11,156 bases of DNA, from NCBI GenBank assembly GCA_003219495.1, contig QHOZ01000179.1, positions 1-11,156 of the forward strand, read 5' to 3'. The notes under the pieces are model-generated. The model saw only the letters and a list, made by a program, of their open reading frames with translations, was not told the DNA's origin and did no database searches. The stretch's first letter is position 1, and the number at the start of each line of letters is the position of its first letter. A program made the translations under genes and the position numbers. The stretch is from Verrucomicrobiota bacterium. GTDB lineage: Bacteria; Verrucomicrobiota; Verrucomicrobiae; Chthoniobacterales; UBA10450. Below, in pieces: positions 1 through 8,811 of this stretch.

Positions 1-1
1 G

Positions 2-79
2 GAATTGCTGGAAGAACATCGTGCGCTCCTTCGCGAAATTTTTCCAAAGTTCAACGGCGCCGAGATCAGCAGGAAATAA
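2..79 (+). pseudogene. Fragment of a class III nucleotide cyclase domain, cut by the window edge and ending early
   Basis: In the frame starting at base 2, the 25 codons before the TAA at 77-79 read ELLEEHRALLREIFPKFNGA followed by EISRK. This resembles the early part of class III adenylate/guanylate cyclase domains found in bacterial cyclase-TPR proteins, where a phrase like 'EHR.LLR..F...GG.E' precedes the second metal-binding aspartate (GD motif). Here the frame stops a few residues after 'GAEI', so the rest of the domain is missing. The next cyclase gene starts eight bases later in another frame and carries its own complete domain, so this is not simply its leader. I infer the remnant of a neighbouring cyclase gene. 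The match is from memory of the family and is short, so confidence is low. The alternative is an unrelated short coding end. Confidence 0.35.
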
Positions 80-86
80 CCGAGTC

Positions 87-974
87 ATGGCCGCATCTTC
101 GTCGGAACTGAAGGTCGAGATTGGGCATGTCTTGTTCGTCGACATCGTTGGTTATTCCAAGTTGCTGATGGACGAACAGACCGAGCAGTTACAAAAATTA
201 AAAGAGATCGTGTGGGCAACCGAGGAGTTCCGCCGGGCTCAGGCGGAAGGGAAGCTGTTGCGCCTGCCGACCGGTGATGGTGGCGCTCTCGTTTTTCGCA
301 ATGATCTGGAATCGCCGGTGAAGTGCGCGCTTCTGAAGCGTCATTCCGAACTTCATGTGCGCATGGGTATCCACAGCGGTCCGGTCAATGAAGTCACCGA
401 CTTGAATGCGCAAGCAAACATCGCCGGCGCCGGCATCAACATCGCGCAACGTGTGATGGATTGCGCCGATGCCAGTCACATTCTGTTGTCGCGACATGTC
501 GCGGAAGACTTGGAGCAATATCCGCGCTGGCGTTCGTATTTGCATGATCTCGGCGAATGCGAAGTGAAGCACGGTGTCCGCATCGGGTTAGTGAATTTTT
601 ACTCCGAGGAATTTGGAAATCTCGCCACGCCGAAAAAACTCAAAGACCTCCGCAAGAAGCGCGCACGGACGCGAATTGTGGTCGGACTCAGTATCGCCGC
701 CGCACTCGCGATCGCCGCTGGATTGTTTGTTCTTCGCAAAAGATCGACGTCGTTTGCGAATATTCCGCACAACAGTATTGCGGTGCTGCCATTCGTCGAC
801 ATGTCGCAGGAAAAGGACCAGGGATACTTCTCGGACGGCATCTCTGAGGAGCTGCTGAATCTGCTGGCGAAGAACTCGATATTCCGGAAATCGCGCGGCG
901 GCTCCACGTGGCGCATGTGTTGGAAGGCTCGGTGCGCAAGGCGGGCGACCAGGTGCGGATCACGGCGCAATTGA
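87..974 (+). CDS. Adenylate/guanylate cyclase-TolB-TPR protein, N-terminal part (frame broken near 870)
   Basis: This is the front half of a membrane-linked signalling protein. From the ATG at 87 (AGGA at 71-74), residues 10-170 form a class III nucleotide cyclase domain. The first metal-site aspartate is in LFVDIVGYS (D19), the second in LPTGDGG (D64), and the NIAQR motif supplies the N118/R122 pair, so the domain looks catalytically complete. A basic stretch then precedes one membrane segment (about residues 197-216), followed by the start of a TolB-like domain (NSIAVLPFVDMSQ, about 230 on). Sense is lost after EELLNLLAK: codons from about 873 to the TGA at 972-974 are out of frame, while the family sequence resumes in another frame (866-2110). 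An open GTG-started frame reaches back to 21, but the ATG at 87 gives the usual short lead before the cyclase domain. If the break is real, the product is a cyclase without its TPR sensor half. Confidence 0.75.
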   Translation: MAASSSELKVEIGHVLFVDIVGYSKLLMDEQTEQLQKLKEIVWATEEFRRAQAEGKLLRLPTGDGGALVFRNDLESPVKCALLKRHSELHVRMGIHSGPVNEVTDLNAQANIAGAGINIAQRVMDCADASHILLSRHVAEDLEQYPRWRSYLHDLGECEVKHGVRIGLVNFYSEEFGNLATPKKLKDLRKKRARTRIVVGLSIAAALAIAAGLFVLRKRSTSFANIPHNSIAVLPFVDMSQEKDQGYFSDGISEELLNLLAKNSIFRKSRGGSTWRMCWKARCARRATRCGSRRN

Positions 975-2110
975 TTCACGCCGCCGACGGCTTCCACATG
1001 TGGTCGGAGACTTACGACCGCAAGCTCGACGACATTTTCAAGATCCAGGATGAGGTTGCCGGGAAGGTGGTGAAAGAGCTGAAGGTGACTTTGCTCGAAC
1101 CGCAGCCGAAGGTGCGAACGACCGATCCAAAGGCCTACGCGCTTTTTCTCCAGGGGGCGCAGCTTGGACGGCAAAAGACCGCGGAGGGGTATGAGAAGTC
1201 GGACGCGCTTTATCGCCAGGCGCTCGAAATCGATCCGCGATACGTGCCCGCCTGGTCAGAGCTGGCTCGAAATTCTTTAAACAAGTTGGGCAGCAGCTTT
1301 GTATCGAGACAAGAAGGGCTTGCCCGCGCTCGGGAAGCTGTGCAGAAAGCGCTGGCGATTGATCCAGACTACGCACCGACACATATCAGACTTGGTAACA
1401 TCGCCAAGGTAGAAGGGGACGACGCGGGCGCGGCAAAGCACTTCGAGCGCGCGTTAGCACTTGATCCGACCGATATCAGTGCGCTTACCAGTGCCTGCAC
1501 TCTTCTAGTGAATCTCGGCCGCGTGGACGAGGGTCTCGCGCTAAATGAGGCCGTTGTTCGCCGGGATCCGGTGAACACGGCGACGCTGGACAACCTGGCT
1601 TTGCACCAGCGCCTTTCCGGCAGGTACGACGAAGCAATTGCCACGTTTCGCACCGTGCTGAGCCTGAACCCGAACATGGGCGGCTCGCACGCCCAACTCG
1701 GGACGGCGCTGATGCTGAAGGGTGATGCGACCGCAGCGCTTGCCGAGTTTGAGCAGGAGAAAAACGAGGCTTACCGGATGATCGGGCTGCCGATGGCCTA
1801 CTGCGCGCTCGGGCGCAAAGCCGACTCAGATGCCGCGCTCGACGCTCTGATCGCGAAGTACGAGAAGGACTTCTCCTACAACATCGCCTACGTCTACGCG
1901 TTCTGCGGCGATGCCAACAAGGCGTTCCAGTGGCTGGACAAAGCCGTCGTTTATCAGGACGTGGGACTCAGCGAAATAGTAGAGGAGAACCAGTTCGACA
2001 AAATCCATTCAGACCCGCGCTGGCTGCCGTTCCTGCGCAAAATCGGCAAGGCCCCCGACCAGCTGGCCAAGATCGAGTTCAAGGTACCGCCGCTGCCGCA
2101 AGCGAAGTGA
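866..2110 (+). CDS. Adenylate/guanylate cyclase-TolB-TPR protein, C-terminal part (TolB-like end plus TPR repeats)
   Basis: This is the back half of the same broken gene, in a different frame from 87-974. Family-like sequence begins at 866 (GEELDIPEIARRL), runs through HVAHVLEGSVRKAGDQVRIT and ends the TolB-like domain at WSETYDRKLDDIFKIQDEVA. About 300 residues of tetratricopeptide repeats follow, seen as alternating A..Y..AL.IDP units such as YRQALEIDPRY, VQKALAIDPDY, FERALALDPTD and FRTVLSLNPNM. The TPRs probably bind partner proteins. The end at PQAK with TGA at 2108-2110 looks natural. The GTG at 908 opens a frame of 400 codons, but it sits inside a conserved stretch and has no ribosome site, so I do not believe it is a true start. 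Between the two halves about 19 residues expected in the family (the part with the 'ARTSSFSFKG' phrase) are missing, which points to a frameshifting deletion. Confidence 0.72.
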   Translation, partial: GEELDIPEIARRLHVAHVLEGSVRKAGDQVRITAQLIHAADGFHMWSETYDRKLDDIFKIQDEVAGKVVKELKVTLLEPQPKVRTTDPKAYALFLQGAQLGRQKTAEGYEKSDALYRQALEIDPRYVPAWSELARNSLNKLGSSFVSRQEGLARAREAVQKALAIDPDYAPTHIRLGNIAKVEGDDAGAAKHFERALALDPTDISALTSACTLLVNLGRVDEGLALNEAVVRRDPVNTATLDNLALHQRLSGRYDEAIATFRTVLSLNPNMGGSHAQLGTALMLKGDATAALAEFEQEKNEAYRMIGLPMAYCALGRKADSDAALDALIAKYEKDFSYNIAYVYAFCGDANKAFQWLDKAVVYQDVGLSEIVEENQFDKIHSDPRWLPFLRKIGKAPDQLAKIEFKVPPLPQAK

Positions 2111-2191
2111 CAAGTGACCTTTGACCAGCTAGAGGCGACTGACCTCAGTGGCCATGGCGGCTCGGTGAGACGCCGCTACCTATTCGACCCG

Positions 2192-2212
2192 CCCCCGTCC
2201 TTGCGACGGGGG
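2192..2212. terminator. GC-rich hairpin between the cyclase gene and hppD
   Basis: CCCCCGTC (2192-2199) pairs perfectly with GACGGGGG (2205-2212) around a five-base loop, CTTGC. It lies about 80 bases after the stop of the cyclase-TPR gene and about 60 bases before hppD. The 3' side is followed by ATTGTCGATC rather than a run of T, so it is a poor intrinsic terminator on the plus strand. It could still pause transcription, protect RNA ends, or be a copy of a dispersed intergenic palindrome. The hairpin is seen directly; its role is inferred. Confidence 0.45.
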
Positions 2213-2229
2213 ATTGTCGATCTTATATT
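2201..2229 (+). promoter_or_regulatory. Candidate sigma70-type promoter of the hppD-hmgA-folE operon
   Basis: TTGCGA (2201-2206) and TATATT (2224-2229) are separated by 17 bases and lie about 40 bases before the hppD ATG. Both are close to the consensus hexamers and this is the only sizeable non-coding gap ahead of the operon. The -35 element overlaps the loop and right arm of the hairpin at 2192-2212, so a DNA-binding protein at that palindrome could block the promoter. This is a match by eye. Confidence 0.4.
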
Positions 2230-2269
2230 TGGAGAACGCGTAACAAGCGACGATTAGCGGAGATAATTT

Positions 2270-3380
<1,111 letters not shown>

Positions 3381-3386
3381 GGAGGA
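3381..3386 (+). promoter_or_regulatory. Strong ribosome binding site for hmgA
   Basis: GGAGGA directly follows the hppD stop codon and sits nine bases before the hmgA ATG at 3396. It is the best Shine-Dalgarno match in the operon, so hmgA can be translated independently of the broken hppD upstream. Confidence 0.7.
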
Positions 3387-3395
3387 AGATCGACA

Positions 3396-4580
3396 ATGCC
3401 GTTTTATCAAAGACTTGGAGAGTTACCGAGAAAGCATCACATCTGGTTTCATCGCAACGGTCAGGGACCGGGTTACAAAAACGAAGGCATCTATTATGAG
3501 CACGTGGTGACGACCGAGGGCTTCAACGAGGCGTTCTCGATCATGTATCACCTGCGACCGCCGACGCGCGTGCGCAGTGTGAAACTTCTCAAATGCGAAG
3601 AGCTCAAGAAAGCCGCCGATAGTCCGTTGCGTCATCATCATTTGAAAACGGCGAACATGCCGCGCCGCGGGGATCTCTACAGCGGACGCGTGCCGATCTT
3701 GTTCAATCAGGACATGACGGCGTGGCGTTGCCGCCCGGAAAAAGATTACGGGCAGTTTCAATATTACAAAAACGGCGGCGCCGATGAGACCATCTTCATC
3801 TTCAAAGGCGGCGGCACGATCGAATCGATGTTCGGCAAACAACGTTATCGCGCCGAAGATTACATCGTGATTCCACGCGGGATCACCTACCGCCTCGTTC
3901 CGGACAATGTGCAGGAGGAAGATTATCTGATTCTCGAATCCGCCGGGCCGGTGCGAATCCCGAAACGGTATTTGAACAGCGAAGGCCAAATCAAAATGGG
4001 TTCGCCTTATTCGGAACGGGATTTTCACGGACCGACCGAGCTCAACGTGATCGACGAGGAGAAGGACACTGAAATTCTTGTGAAAGACGGTCCGCGCTGG
4101 ACTTGCGTGACCATGGCGCAGAACCCGTTCGATGTCGTCGGCTGGGATGGTTACGTTTATCCGTTCACATTTAACGCGCAGGATTTTGAGCCGATCACGG
4201 GCACGGTGCATCAACCGCCGCCGATCCATCAAACTTTCGAGATCCGCGGCTACGTTGTCTGTACATTCGCACCGCGTCACCTCGACCTCCATCCGGAAGC
4301 GGTCAAAATTCCCTGGGTGCACGACAACGTTGAAGCCGACGAAGTATTGTTTTACGTGCGCGGCAATTTTGGTTCGCGAAAAGGAATCGAGCCGGCGTCG
4401 ATCACGTTGCATCCGCGCGGAATTCCGCATGGACCGCATCCGGGAACGATCATGGCCAGTAAAGATGCGACGCGCACTGAAGAGCTCGCGGTCATGTTCG
4501 ACACGCAACACACGCTCGAGCTAACCGAAGCGGCGGTGAAGCTCGACGACGAAAAATATCCGTTGAGCTGGCTCGATTAA
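3396..4580 (+). CDS. hmgA: Homogentisate 1,2-dioxygenase
   Basis: This iron enzyme opens the ring of homogentisate, giving maleylacetoacetate in phenylalanine/tyrosine breakdown; homogentisate is the product of HppD encoded just upstream. It is 394 residues and intact, starting at the ATG at 3396 and ending in TAA. It begins with the family-like [24 protein letters not shown] and has two cupin parts. Candidate iron ligands are H309 ([11 protein letters not shown]), E316 (DEVLFYVRG) and H345 in [13 protein letters not shown], matching the His/Glu/His set of the human enzyme. The His to Glu spacing is one residue longer than in human HGO, and the chain is shorter than the roughly 440-residue eukaryotic form, so it belongs to the shorter bacterial branch. 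A fumarylacetoacetase or maleylacetoacetate isomerase gene is not in the window. It is the second gene of the operon and nearly touches folE. Confidence 0.9.
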   Translation: MPFYQRLGELPRKHHIWFHRNGQGPGYKNEGIYYEHVVTTEGFNEAFSIMYHLRPPTRVRSVKLLKCEELKKAADSPLRHHHLKTANMPRRGDLYSGRVPILFNQDMTAWRCRPEKDYGQFQYYKNGGADETIFIFKGGGTIESMFGKQRYRAEDYIVIPRGITYRLVPDNVQEEDYLILESAGPVRIPKRYLNSEGQIKMGSPYSERDFHGPTELNVIDEEKDTEILVKDGPRWTCVTMAQNPFDVVGWDGYVYPFTFNAQDFEPITGTVHQPPPIHQTFEIRGYVVCTFAPRHLDLHPEAVKIPWVHDNVEADEVLFYVRGNFGSRKGIEPASITLHPRGIPHGPHPGTIMASKDATRTEELAVMFDTQHTLELTEAAVKLDDEKYPLSWLD

Positions 4581-4581
4581 G

Positions 4582-5217
4582 GTGAAGTCCTCCGGCAACG
4601 GCGAAACGGAATTGCAAGCGGCCGAGCGTCGCATTCGCAGCCTTCCCAAGTGCGGTGTGGCGAAGCTCGCGCGCATGGAAGAAACTTTTCTACATCTCCT
4701 GGAGGCTATCGGCGAAGATCCGCAGCGCGAAGGATTGCTGAGAACGCCAACGCGCGCGGCGAAGGCGTTTGAATTTCTCACGAACGGTTACCGACAGGAC
4801 CTGGACGAGATCATTAACGGCGCAATCTTCACTTCGGAAGCGAGCGAGATCGTTCTCGTCAAAGACATCGAGCTGTATTCAATGTGCGAACACCACCTGT
4901 TGCCGTTTATCGGCCGCGCGCACGTCGCTTACATTCCGAACGGAAAAGTGATCGGCCTTTCGAAAATCGCGCGCATTGTCGATGTTTTCGCGCGGCGTCT
5001 GCAGATCCAGGAACAGCTCACCGTTCAAATCGCTGACGCACTGATGAAGTGTTTGGAGCCGCTTGGCGTCGGCGTGGTCGTCGAAGCAAAACATCTTTGC
5101 ATGATGATGCGCGGCGTTGAAAAACAGAACTCGGTCATGAAAACGTCGTGCCTGCTCGGCTCGTTCAAGGAAGACGCGCGCACGCGTTCCGAATTCCTCG
5201 CCCTTCTCAAAGAATAA
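4582..5217 (+). CDS. folE: GTP cyclohydrolase I
   Basis: FolE opens the imidazole ring of GTP and forms 7,8-dihydroneopterin triphosphate, the first step towards folate or tetrahydrobiopterin. The zinc ligands are visible: C102 and H105 in MCEHHLLPF, and C173 in [10 protein letters not shown]. Other family marks are [22 protein letters not shown] (43-61 region), [20 protein letters not shown] and the C-terminal [15 protein letters not shown]. The GTG at 4582 lies one base after the hmgA stop, suggesting coupled translation, and gives 211 residues. An ATG at 4675 would give 180 residues starting [16 protein letters not shown], also plausible for the family, so the start is uncertain. The following PTPS and reductase genes argue that this copy serves tetrahydrobiopterin rather than folate. 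Confidence 0.92.
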   Translation: MKSSGNGETELQAAERRIRSLPKCGVAKLARMEETFLHLLEAIGEDPQREGLLRTPTRAAKAFEFLTNGYRQDLDEIINGAIFTSEASEIVLVKDIELYSMCEHHLLPFIGRAHVAYIPNGKVIGLSKIARIVDVFARRLQIQEQLTVQIADALMKCLEPLGVGVVVEAKHLCMMMRGVEKQNSVMKTSCLLGSFKEDARTRSEFLALLKE

Positions 5218-5224
5218 CGCCGTC

Positions 5225-6427
5225 ATGCTCCTGACGGTCAGTAAGCGGCTAGAATTTTCAGCCTCGCGGAGATTGTTCGTCTCGCTCTGGACCGAAAGCG
5301 AAAACGTCGCCGCGTTCGGCGAGGAGAGTCGCGCGCAACACGGAACCGGTCGCAACTACGTCGTCTATTTTGTTTTCAGCGGCCGCGTCGATCCTGTCAC
5401 CGGAATGCTGATCAACATTAGCGAGATCAAACGCCGCGCGGGCGAAGTCGTCGACAATCAGTTCGATCATAAATTTCTGAACGAAGACAATCCGGCGTTT
5501 CGCGAGGTTGCGCCAAGCGCCGAGAACGTCGCGCGTCAATTGTTTCAGGACGTCGCGCCGCTATTTTCCGATGTCGATGCAAAACTGGTGGCGGTCCATC
5601 TGATTGAAACGCCGGATCGCAGCGCGACGTTCTTTGCCGACGGTGCGTGCGACGCGAATTACTGGTTCGAATTTTCCGCGGCCCGCCAAACAATGTCGCC
5701 GCGATTGACCGCGGCAGAAAACGCGAAACTCTTCGGCGAATCAACCGGGATCCACGGTCACAATTACCGTGCGCGGCTCAGTTTTCGAAAAGAAAAAAGC
5801 GACCGTCCGATCGTTCAGCAACACGATGTCGATCTTTGCATCAAATCTTTGCGCGAAGAATTCGATCACAAGTTTCTCAATGAACAGTCTTCATTGAAAG
5901 ACCGGCCGCTCACAACGGAGAGCCTCGCAATTTATCTTCGTGAACGCGTAGCATCGGCTCTTCCCGTTCATCGCGTACGATTGCACGAACGGGAGGATTT
6001 TTTGGCCGAAGTGTGGCCGGAGCAAACCGTCTTTCTCGGGATGCAAATGCGCTTCAGCGCCGCGCATCGCTTGCACGTCCCATCGTTTTCGGACGAGAAA
6101 AATCAGGAACTGTTCGGTAAATGCGATAATCCGCGCGGCCACGGTCACCTTTATCTTGCCGAAGCGACGATCGGCGGAAATTACGACGAGCGCAGCGGCA
6201 CGCTCTACGATTTCGTCGCGTTTCGAGATGCGCTTCGTGAATCAATCGAGCCCTGGCAAGATAGACATCTAGATATAGAGACAGAAGATTTCCGAAAAAT
6301 CTCTTCGACTGGTGAGAACATTGTCCGGGCGCTCTGGTCGAAGATCGACAGTCGCGTGAATCAACAACTCGCGCGCTTGCGTTTGTGGGAGACGAACAAT
6401 AATCGGTTCACGCTGCGGCGGACATGA
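5225..6427 (+). CDS. Triple-domain 6-pyruvoyl-tetrahydropterin synthase (PTPS/QueD family fusion)
   Basis: PTPS converts dihydroneopterin triphosphate, the FolE product, to 6-pyruvoyl-tetrahydropterin. Usual members are 120-150 residues and assemble as trimers stacked into hexamers; this one is 400 residues and holds three copies in tandem (about 1-133, 145-263 and 270-400). Domain 3 keeps the zinc histidines (H281 in FSAAHRL, H306 and H308 in RGHGHLY), the catalytic C300 (FGKCDNP) and the pterin-anchoring E389 (LRLWET), but where other members have Asp-His it reads WQDRHLD. Domains 1 and 2 share FDHKFLNE (80-87, 213-220) with that Asp-His pair and keep E128 and E255. Domain 1 has lost all zinc ligands (FSASRR, HGTGRNY) and the Cys; domain 2 keeps H177 and H179 but has R154 and S173 in place of the first His and the Cys. 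The start is the ATG at 5225, seven bases after folE; the stop overlaps the next ATG (ATGA). Confidence 0.88.
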   Translation: MLLTVSKRLEFSASRRLFVSLWTESENVAAFGEESRAQHGTGRNYVVYFVFSGRVDPVTGMLINISEIKRRAGEVVDNQFDHKFLNEDNPAFREVAPSAENVARQLFQDVAPLFSDVDAKLVAVHLIETPDRSATFFADGACDANYWFEFSAARQTMSPRLTAAENAKLFGESTGIHGHNYRARLSFRKEKSDRPIVQQHDVDLCIKSLREEFDHKFLNEQSSLKDRPLTTESLAIYLRERVASALPVHRVRLHEREDFLAEVWPEQTVFLGMQMRFSAAHRLHVPSFSDEKNQELFGKCDNPRGHGHLYLAEATIGGNYDERSGTLYDFVAFRDALRESIEPWQDRHLDIETEDFRKISSTGENIVRALWSKIDSRVNQQLARLRLWETNNNRFTLRRT

Positions 6428-7116
6428 AACGAATCCTGATCACCGGCGCCAGTCGTGGAATCGGGCGCGCGATCGCGCAAAAACTCGCGGCGCCGGATGT
6501 GACGTTGCTCTTGCATGGGCGCGATACGGTTGCCCTTGCTGAGACATGCAAGGCGGTTGGATCGAACTGCGCCGGCGTCGTTAAATTAATTCACGATCTC
6601 GCGACCGAGAAAGGCGTCGCTGATCTAATTGCACAGGTCGGCAGCGATCCGCTCAATGTTCTGATTAACAACGCAGGAATCGCGGTGGTAAAACCGTTTC
6701 GCGAAATCACCTTCGAAGAATGGAAGCAAACGATCGGCGTGAACGTGACCGCGCCGTTTCTGTTGATGCAGACTTTCGCCGGTCACATGCCGCCCGGCTC
6801 GAGCATCGTAAACATTCTTTCAGTCGCAGCCAAAACGGCGTTCCCGAATTGGAGCGCCTACTGCATGAGCAAATTTGCGCTCGAAGGATTGTCGCAATCG
6901 ATTCGCCAGGAACTGCGAGAACATTGCATCCGCATGATCAACATTTATCCGGCGGCCACGAATACCGAAATTTGGGACGGTGTTTCCGGCGATTGGCCGC
7001 GCGAGAAGATGATTTCGCCCGAGCAAGTCGCGGATGCGGTCGCTTACGCCTTGTCCCGGCCGGCGGACGTCGCGGTCGAGAACATCACGCTTTCCAACGC
7101 GGCGGGAAATCTGTGA
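6424..7116 (+). CDS. Short-chain dehydrogenase/reductase, probable sepiapterin reductase-type enzyme
   Basis: A classical SDR of 230 residues. The NADP(H)-binding motif is TGASRGIG (7-14), the structural NNAG is at 82-85, and the catalytic set is S133, Y146 and K150 (SAYCMSK). Its ATG overlaps the PTPS stop (ATGA) and its own stop overlaps the next gene, so it is firmly part of the operon. Downstream of FolE and PTPS, the expected reaction is NADPH-dependent reduction of 6-pyruvoyl-tetrahydropterin to tetrahydrobiopterin, the sepiapterin reductase step. That substrate is inferred from context: SDR sequence alone does not fix it. Alternatives are another pterin carbonyl reductase or an unrelated ketoreductase. 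R11 after GAS is typical of NADP preference. Confidence 0.8.
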   Translation: MKRILITGASRGIGRAIAQKLAAPDVTLLLHGRDTVALAETCKAVGSNCAGVVKLIHDLATEKGVADLIAQVGSDPLNVLINNAGIAVVKPFREITFEEWKQTIGVNVTAPFLLMQTFAGHMPPGSSIVNILSVAAKTAFPNWSAYCMSKFALEGLSQSIRQELREHCIRMINIYPAATNTEIWDGVSGDWPREKMISPEQVADAVAYALSRPADVAVENITLSNAAGNL

Positions 7117-7979
7117 TGATACAGTACGCAATGATCGCCGCGTTAAAAGACGAGATCGGGATCAACGACATCGCATCGGTCATCGCGTCGGCAGTTTTCC
7201 TCGTCGCCGGTTTCATTTGGGGGAAATACAAGGAGCGCCGGCGAAAATTCGGCCGCAACCTCGAGGAATACGATTTCTATCCGTTCACGGTCACGCGTGA
7301 AAACTTCGGCGAGTTCAATCTGAACAACTTCCGGCTCGGGATGCATTACTTCCTCAAGAACGAAGACCACACCGCTGCGCGACAGCTGATCTTTATCGGT
7401 GAGCAAAGCAACGTGCGCGAGAAACTCGAGCCGGCCGAGCAAAAGGAGTACGCGCGTTTGTTCGAAAAATACGACGGCAAAAAGATCATCGATGATACCC
7501 ACGAGTTCCTCGAAAACTATGAGCGGATCGTGCGCTTGGTCGGAAAATCGTTTCCAAACACCGGGATCGAGATTTTATTGCACAACCTCGCTGACCCGGC
7601 GCATTCCCTGATTACGCTGGAGAACAACGTTACCGGGCGGCATCTCCGCGACGGAGCGACGAATTTGCTGATCGATTTCAAGCGGCGACAACTGACGAAC
7701 GAGGACAAGCTGAATTACGAGCTGAATATCGGCTCGCGAAAATTCAAATGCACTTCGATTCCAATCAAGCGCAAGGATTTCGGAATCGTGGGCGGAATCT
7801 GCATCAACATCGACGCCAACTACATCACCGAAGACGTTCTGAAAGATCGACAACGGATCGAAACGTGGTTCCAGAATTTTCTCCGGACCGACATGCAGCT
7901 CGATGAAAATATTTTGAGCAAGGATGAATACGCCAAGGCGCTCAAAGGCAAGCGCCACTTCAAAGACGAGAGCGTCTGA
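7116..7979 (+). CDS. Membrane-anchored protein with a YheO-like PAS domain
   Basis: The ATG at 7116 shares its A with the reductase stop (TGATG), and GGCGGG at 7101-7106 is a possible ribosome site; the product is 287 residues. The same frame is open upstream to 6720, but that stretch only shadows the reductase gene. One hydrophobic segment (about 19-36, ASVIASAVFLVAGFIWG) is followed by a basic stretch, which suggests a single membrane anchor with the bulk in the cytosol. Residues about 125-235 resemble the YheO-like PAS domain (PNTGIEILLHNLADPAHSLI, then NVTGRHLRDGATNLL, then KRKDFGIVGGICINID). YheO-type regulators normally carry a C-terminal helix-turn-helix; I see none here, as the end is charged and short. 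So it is probably a sensor or binding protein, not a DNA-binding regulator. Its ligand is unknown; its place at the operon end hints at a pterin or aromatic compound. Confidence 0.72.
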   Translation: MIQYAMIAALKDEIGINDIASVIASAVFLVAGFIWGKYKERRRKFGRNLEEYDFYPFTVTRENFGEFNLNNFRLGMHYFLKNEDHTAARQLIFIGEQSNVREKLEPAEQKEYARLFEKYDGKKIIDDTHEFLENYERIVRLVGKSFPNTGIEILLHNLADPAHSLITLENNVTGRHLRDGATNLLIDFKRRQLTNEDKLNYELNIGSRKFKCTSIPIKRKDFGIVGGICINIDANYITEDVLKDRQRIETWFQNFLRTDMQLDENILSKDEYAKALKGKRHFKDESV

Positions 7980-7983
7980 GCGC

Positions 7984-8811
7984 CTAGGGTGTAATTTCGA
8001 ATAACTCGCGGTAGATCTCTTTACCGCTCTGCCCGATTTCGACACGATATTGGCCCGCAGGGAAACCGGTCGCCGGTTTTTTCAAACTGAATTCGCCTTC
8101 GCGTTTGCCGGTGTCGGATTTGCTCGTTGCAATCAGATGATTTTTTTCCACACCGTTAACAGCGGCGGCGATCCAACGGACTTCAACCGGTTCGCCAGCG
8201 GCGCCGGGTCTAAGATTCCAGCGAAAATACAGTGCGGCGACCGTGTGAGAGAAAGGCGGCCTGATCTCGCCATTCGGTGCCCCACCCACTAATTCATGGC
8301 GCCCGAGCGGTTCGGCTTTGGAAACGATTTGTAGAATAGTTTGATATGTCGGGTCGCTCGGCGGCAATTTTGGATCGAAGTTTTTGTCCGGCTCGACGAA
8401 GCGCAACTCTGCGCCGTTCAGGATAAGTACGATCCCATATCGCGTAATCAGGCGGCCCCCGAACGACCGAGCATCAAATTGCGACTCGATGAGCCAGCCG
8501 TTCTTATCAAGCGGCTTGGGCAGGGGACTAAATTCAAGACCGCCGTGATGTTCGCTTAGGTTGAGCGTTTCGCCGAGGCTTACTGAAATTGTTTCGCCGT
8601 AGTCGCTGACTTTGTCCTCTTGACCGTTACGCAGGGAAAGAAAGCGCGCCCCATTGCTTTTCGTTTGCAGGAGCAGCTGTGGCGGTTGGGTGGGCTTGAC
8701 GCGTATCGATTGAAACGGACCCTTTTCCAACCATTCTCGCGTGATCGATTCCTCACCGGCCGCAAGGGCGGCTGCCGGAAGACAGAGAAGCAATATGCGA
8801 AATATTTTCAC
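7984..8811 (-). CDS. Secreted protein of unknown function, 275 residues
   Basis: I do not recognise a named family. The protein begins MKIFRILLLCLPAAALAAGEE, a clear Sec signal peptide with likely cleavage after ALAA (about residue 18), so it is exported. The mature part is mostly beta-type sequence. The end (RWIAAAVNGVEKNHLIATS, then FSLKKPATGFPAGQYRVEIG) resembles the Ig-like C-terminal region with an 'F.L.KP..G.P.G.Y.VE' pattern seen in many exported bacterial proteins. I chose the GTG at 8811-8809 because it overlaps the stop of the upstream gene as GTGA and puts the signal peptide exactly at the N-terminus; an earlier GTG at 8838 would add nine residues ahead of it. It is the last gene of the minus-strand set. 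Only four bases separate its stop from the stop of the convergent PAS gene, so there is no room for a terminator between them. Confidence 0.75.
   Translation of the reverse strand: MKIFRILLLCLPAAALAAGEESITREWLEKGPFQSIRVKPTQPPQLLLQTKSNGARFLSLRNGQEDKVSDYGETISVSLGETLNLSEHHGGLEFSPLPKPLDKNGWLIESQFDARSFGGRLITRYGIVLILNGAELRFVEPDKNFDPKLPPSDPTYQTILQIVSKAEPLGRHELVGGAPNGEIRPPFSHTVAALYFRWNLRPGAAGEPVEVRWIAAAVNGVEKNHLIATSKSDTGKREGEFSLKKPATGFPAGQYRVEIGQSGKEIYRELFEITP

Noticed and set aside
3423..4511. Long open frame on the minus strand (362 codons) across hmgA
   Set aside because: It is fully antisense to a gene with clear homogentisate dioxygenase motifs; its protein is rich in Arg and His and shows no family pattern, as expected of a shadow frame.
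6720..7115. Upstream extension of the PAS gene to a start at 6720
   Set aside because: The extension overlaps the SDR gene in another frame and reads as low-sense basic sequence; the ATG at 7116 in the TGATG overlap fits the operon.
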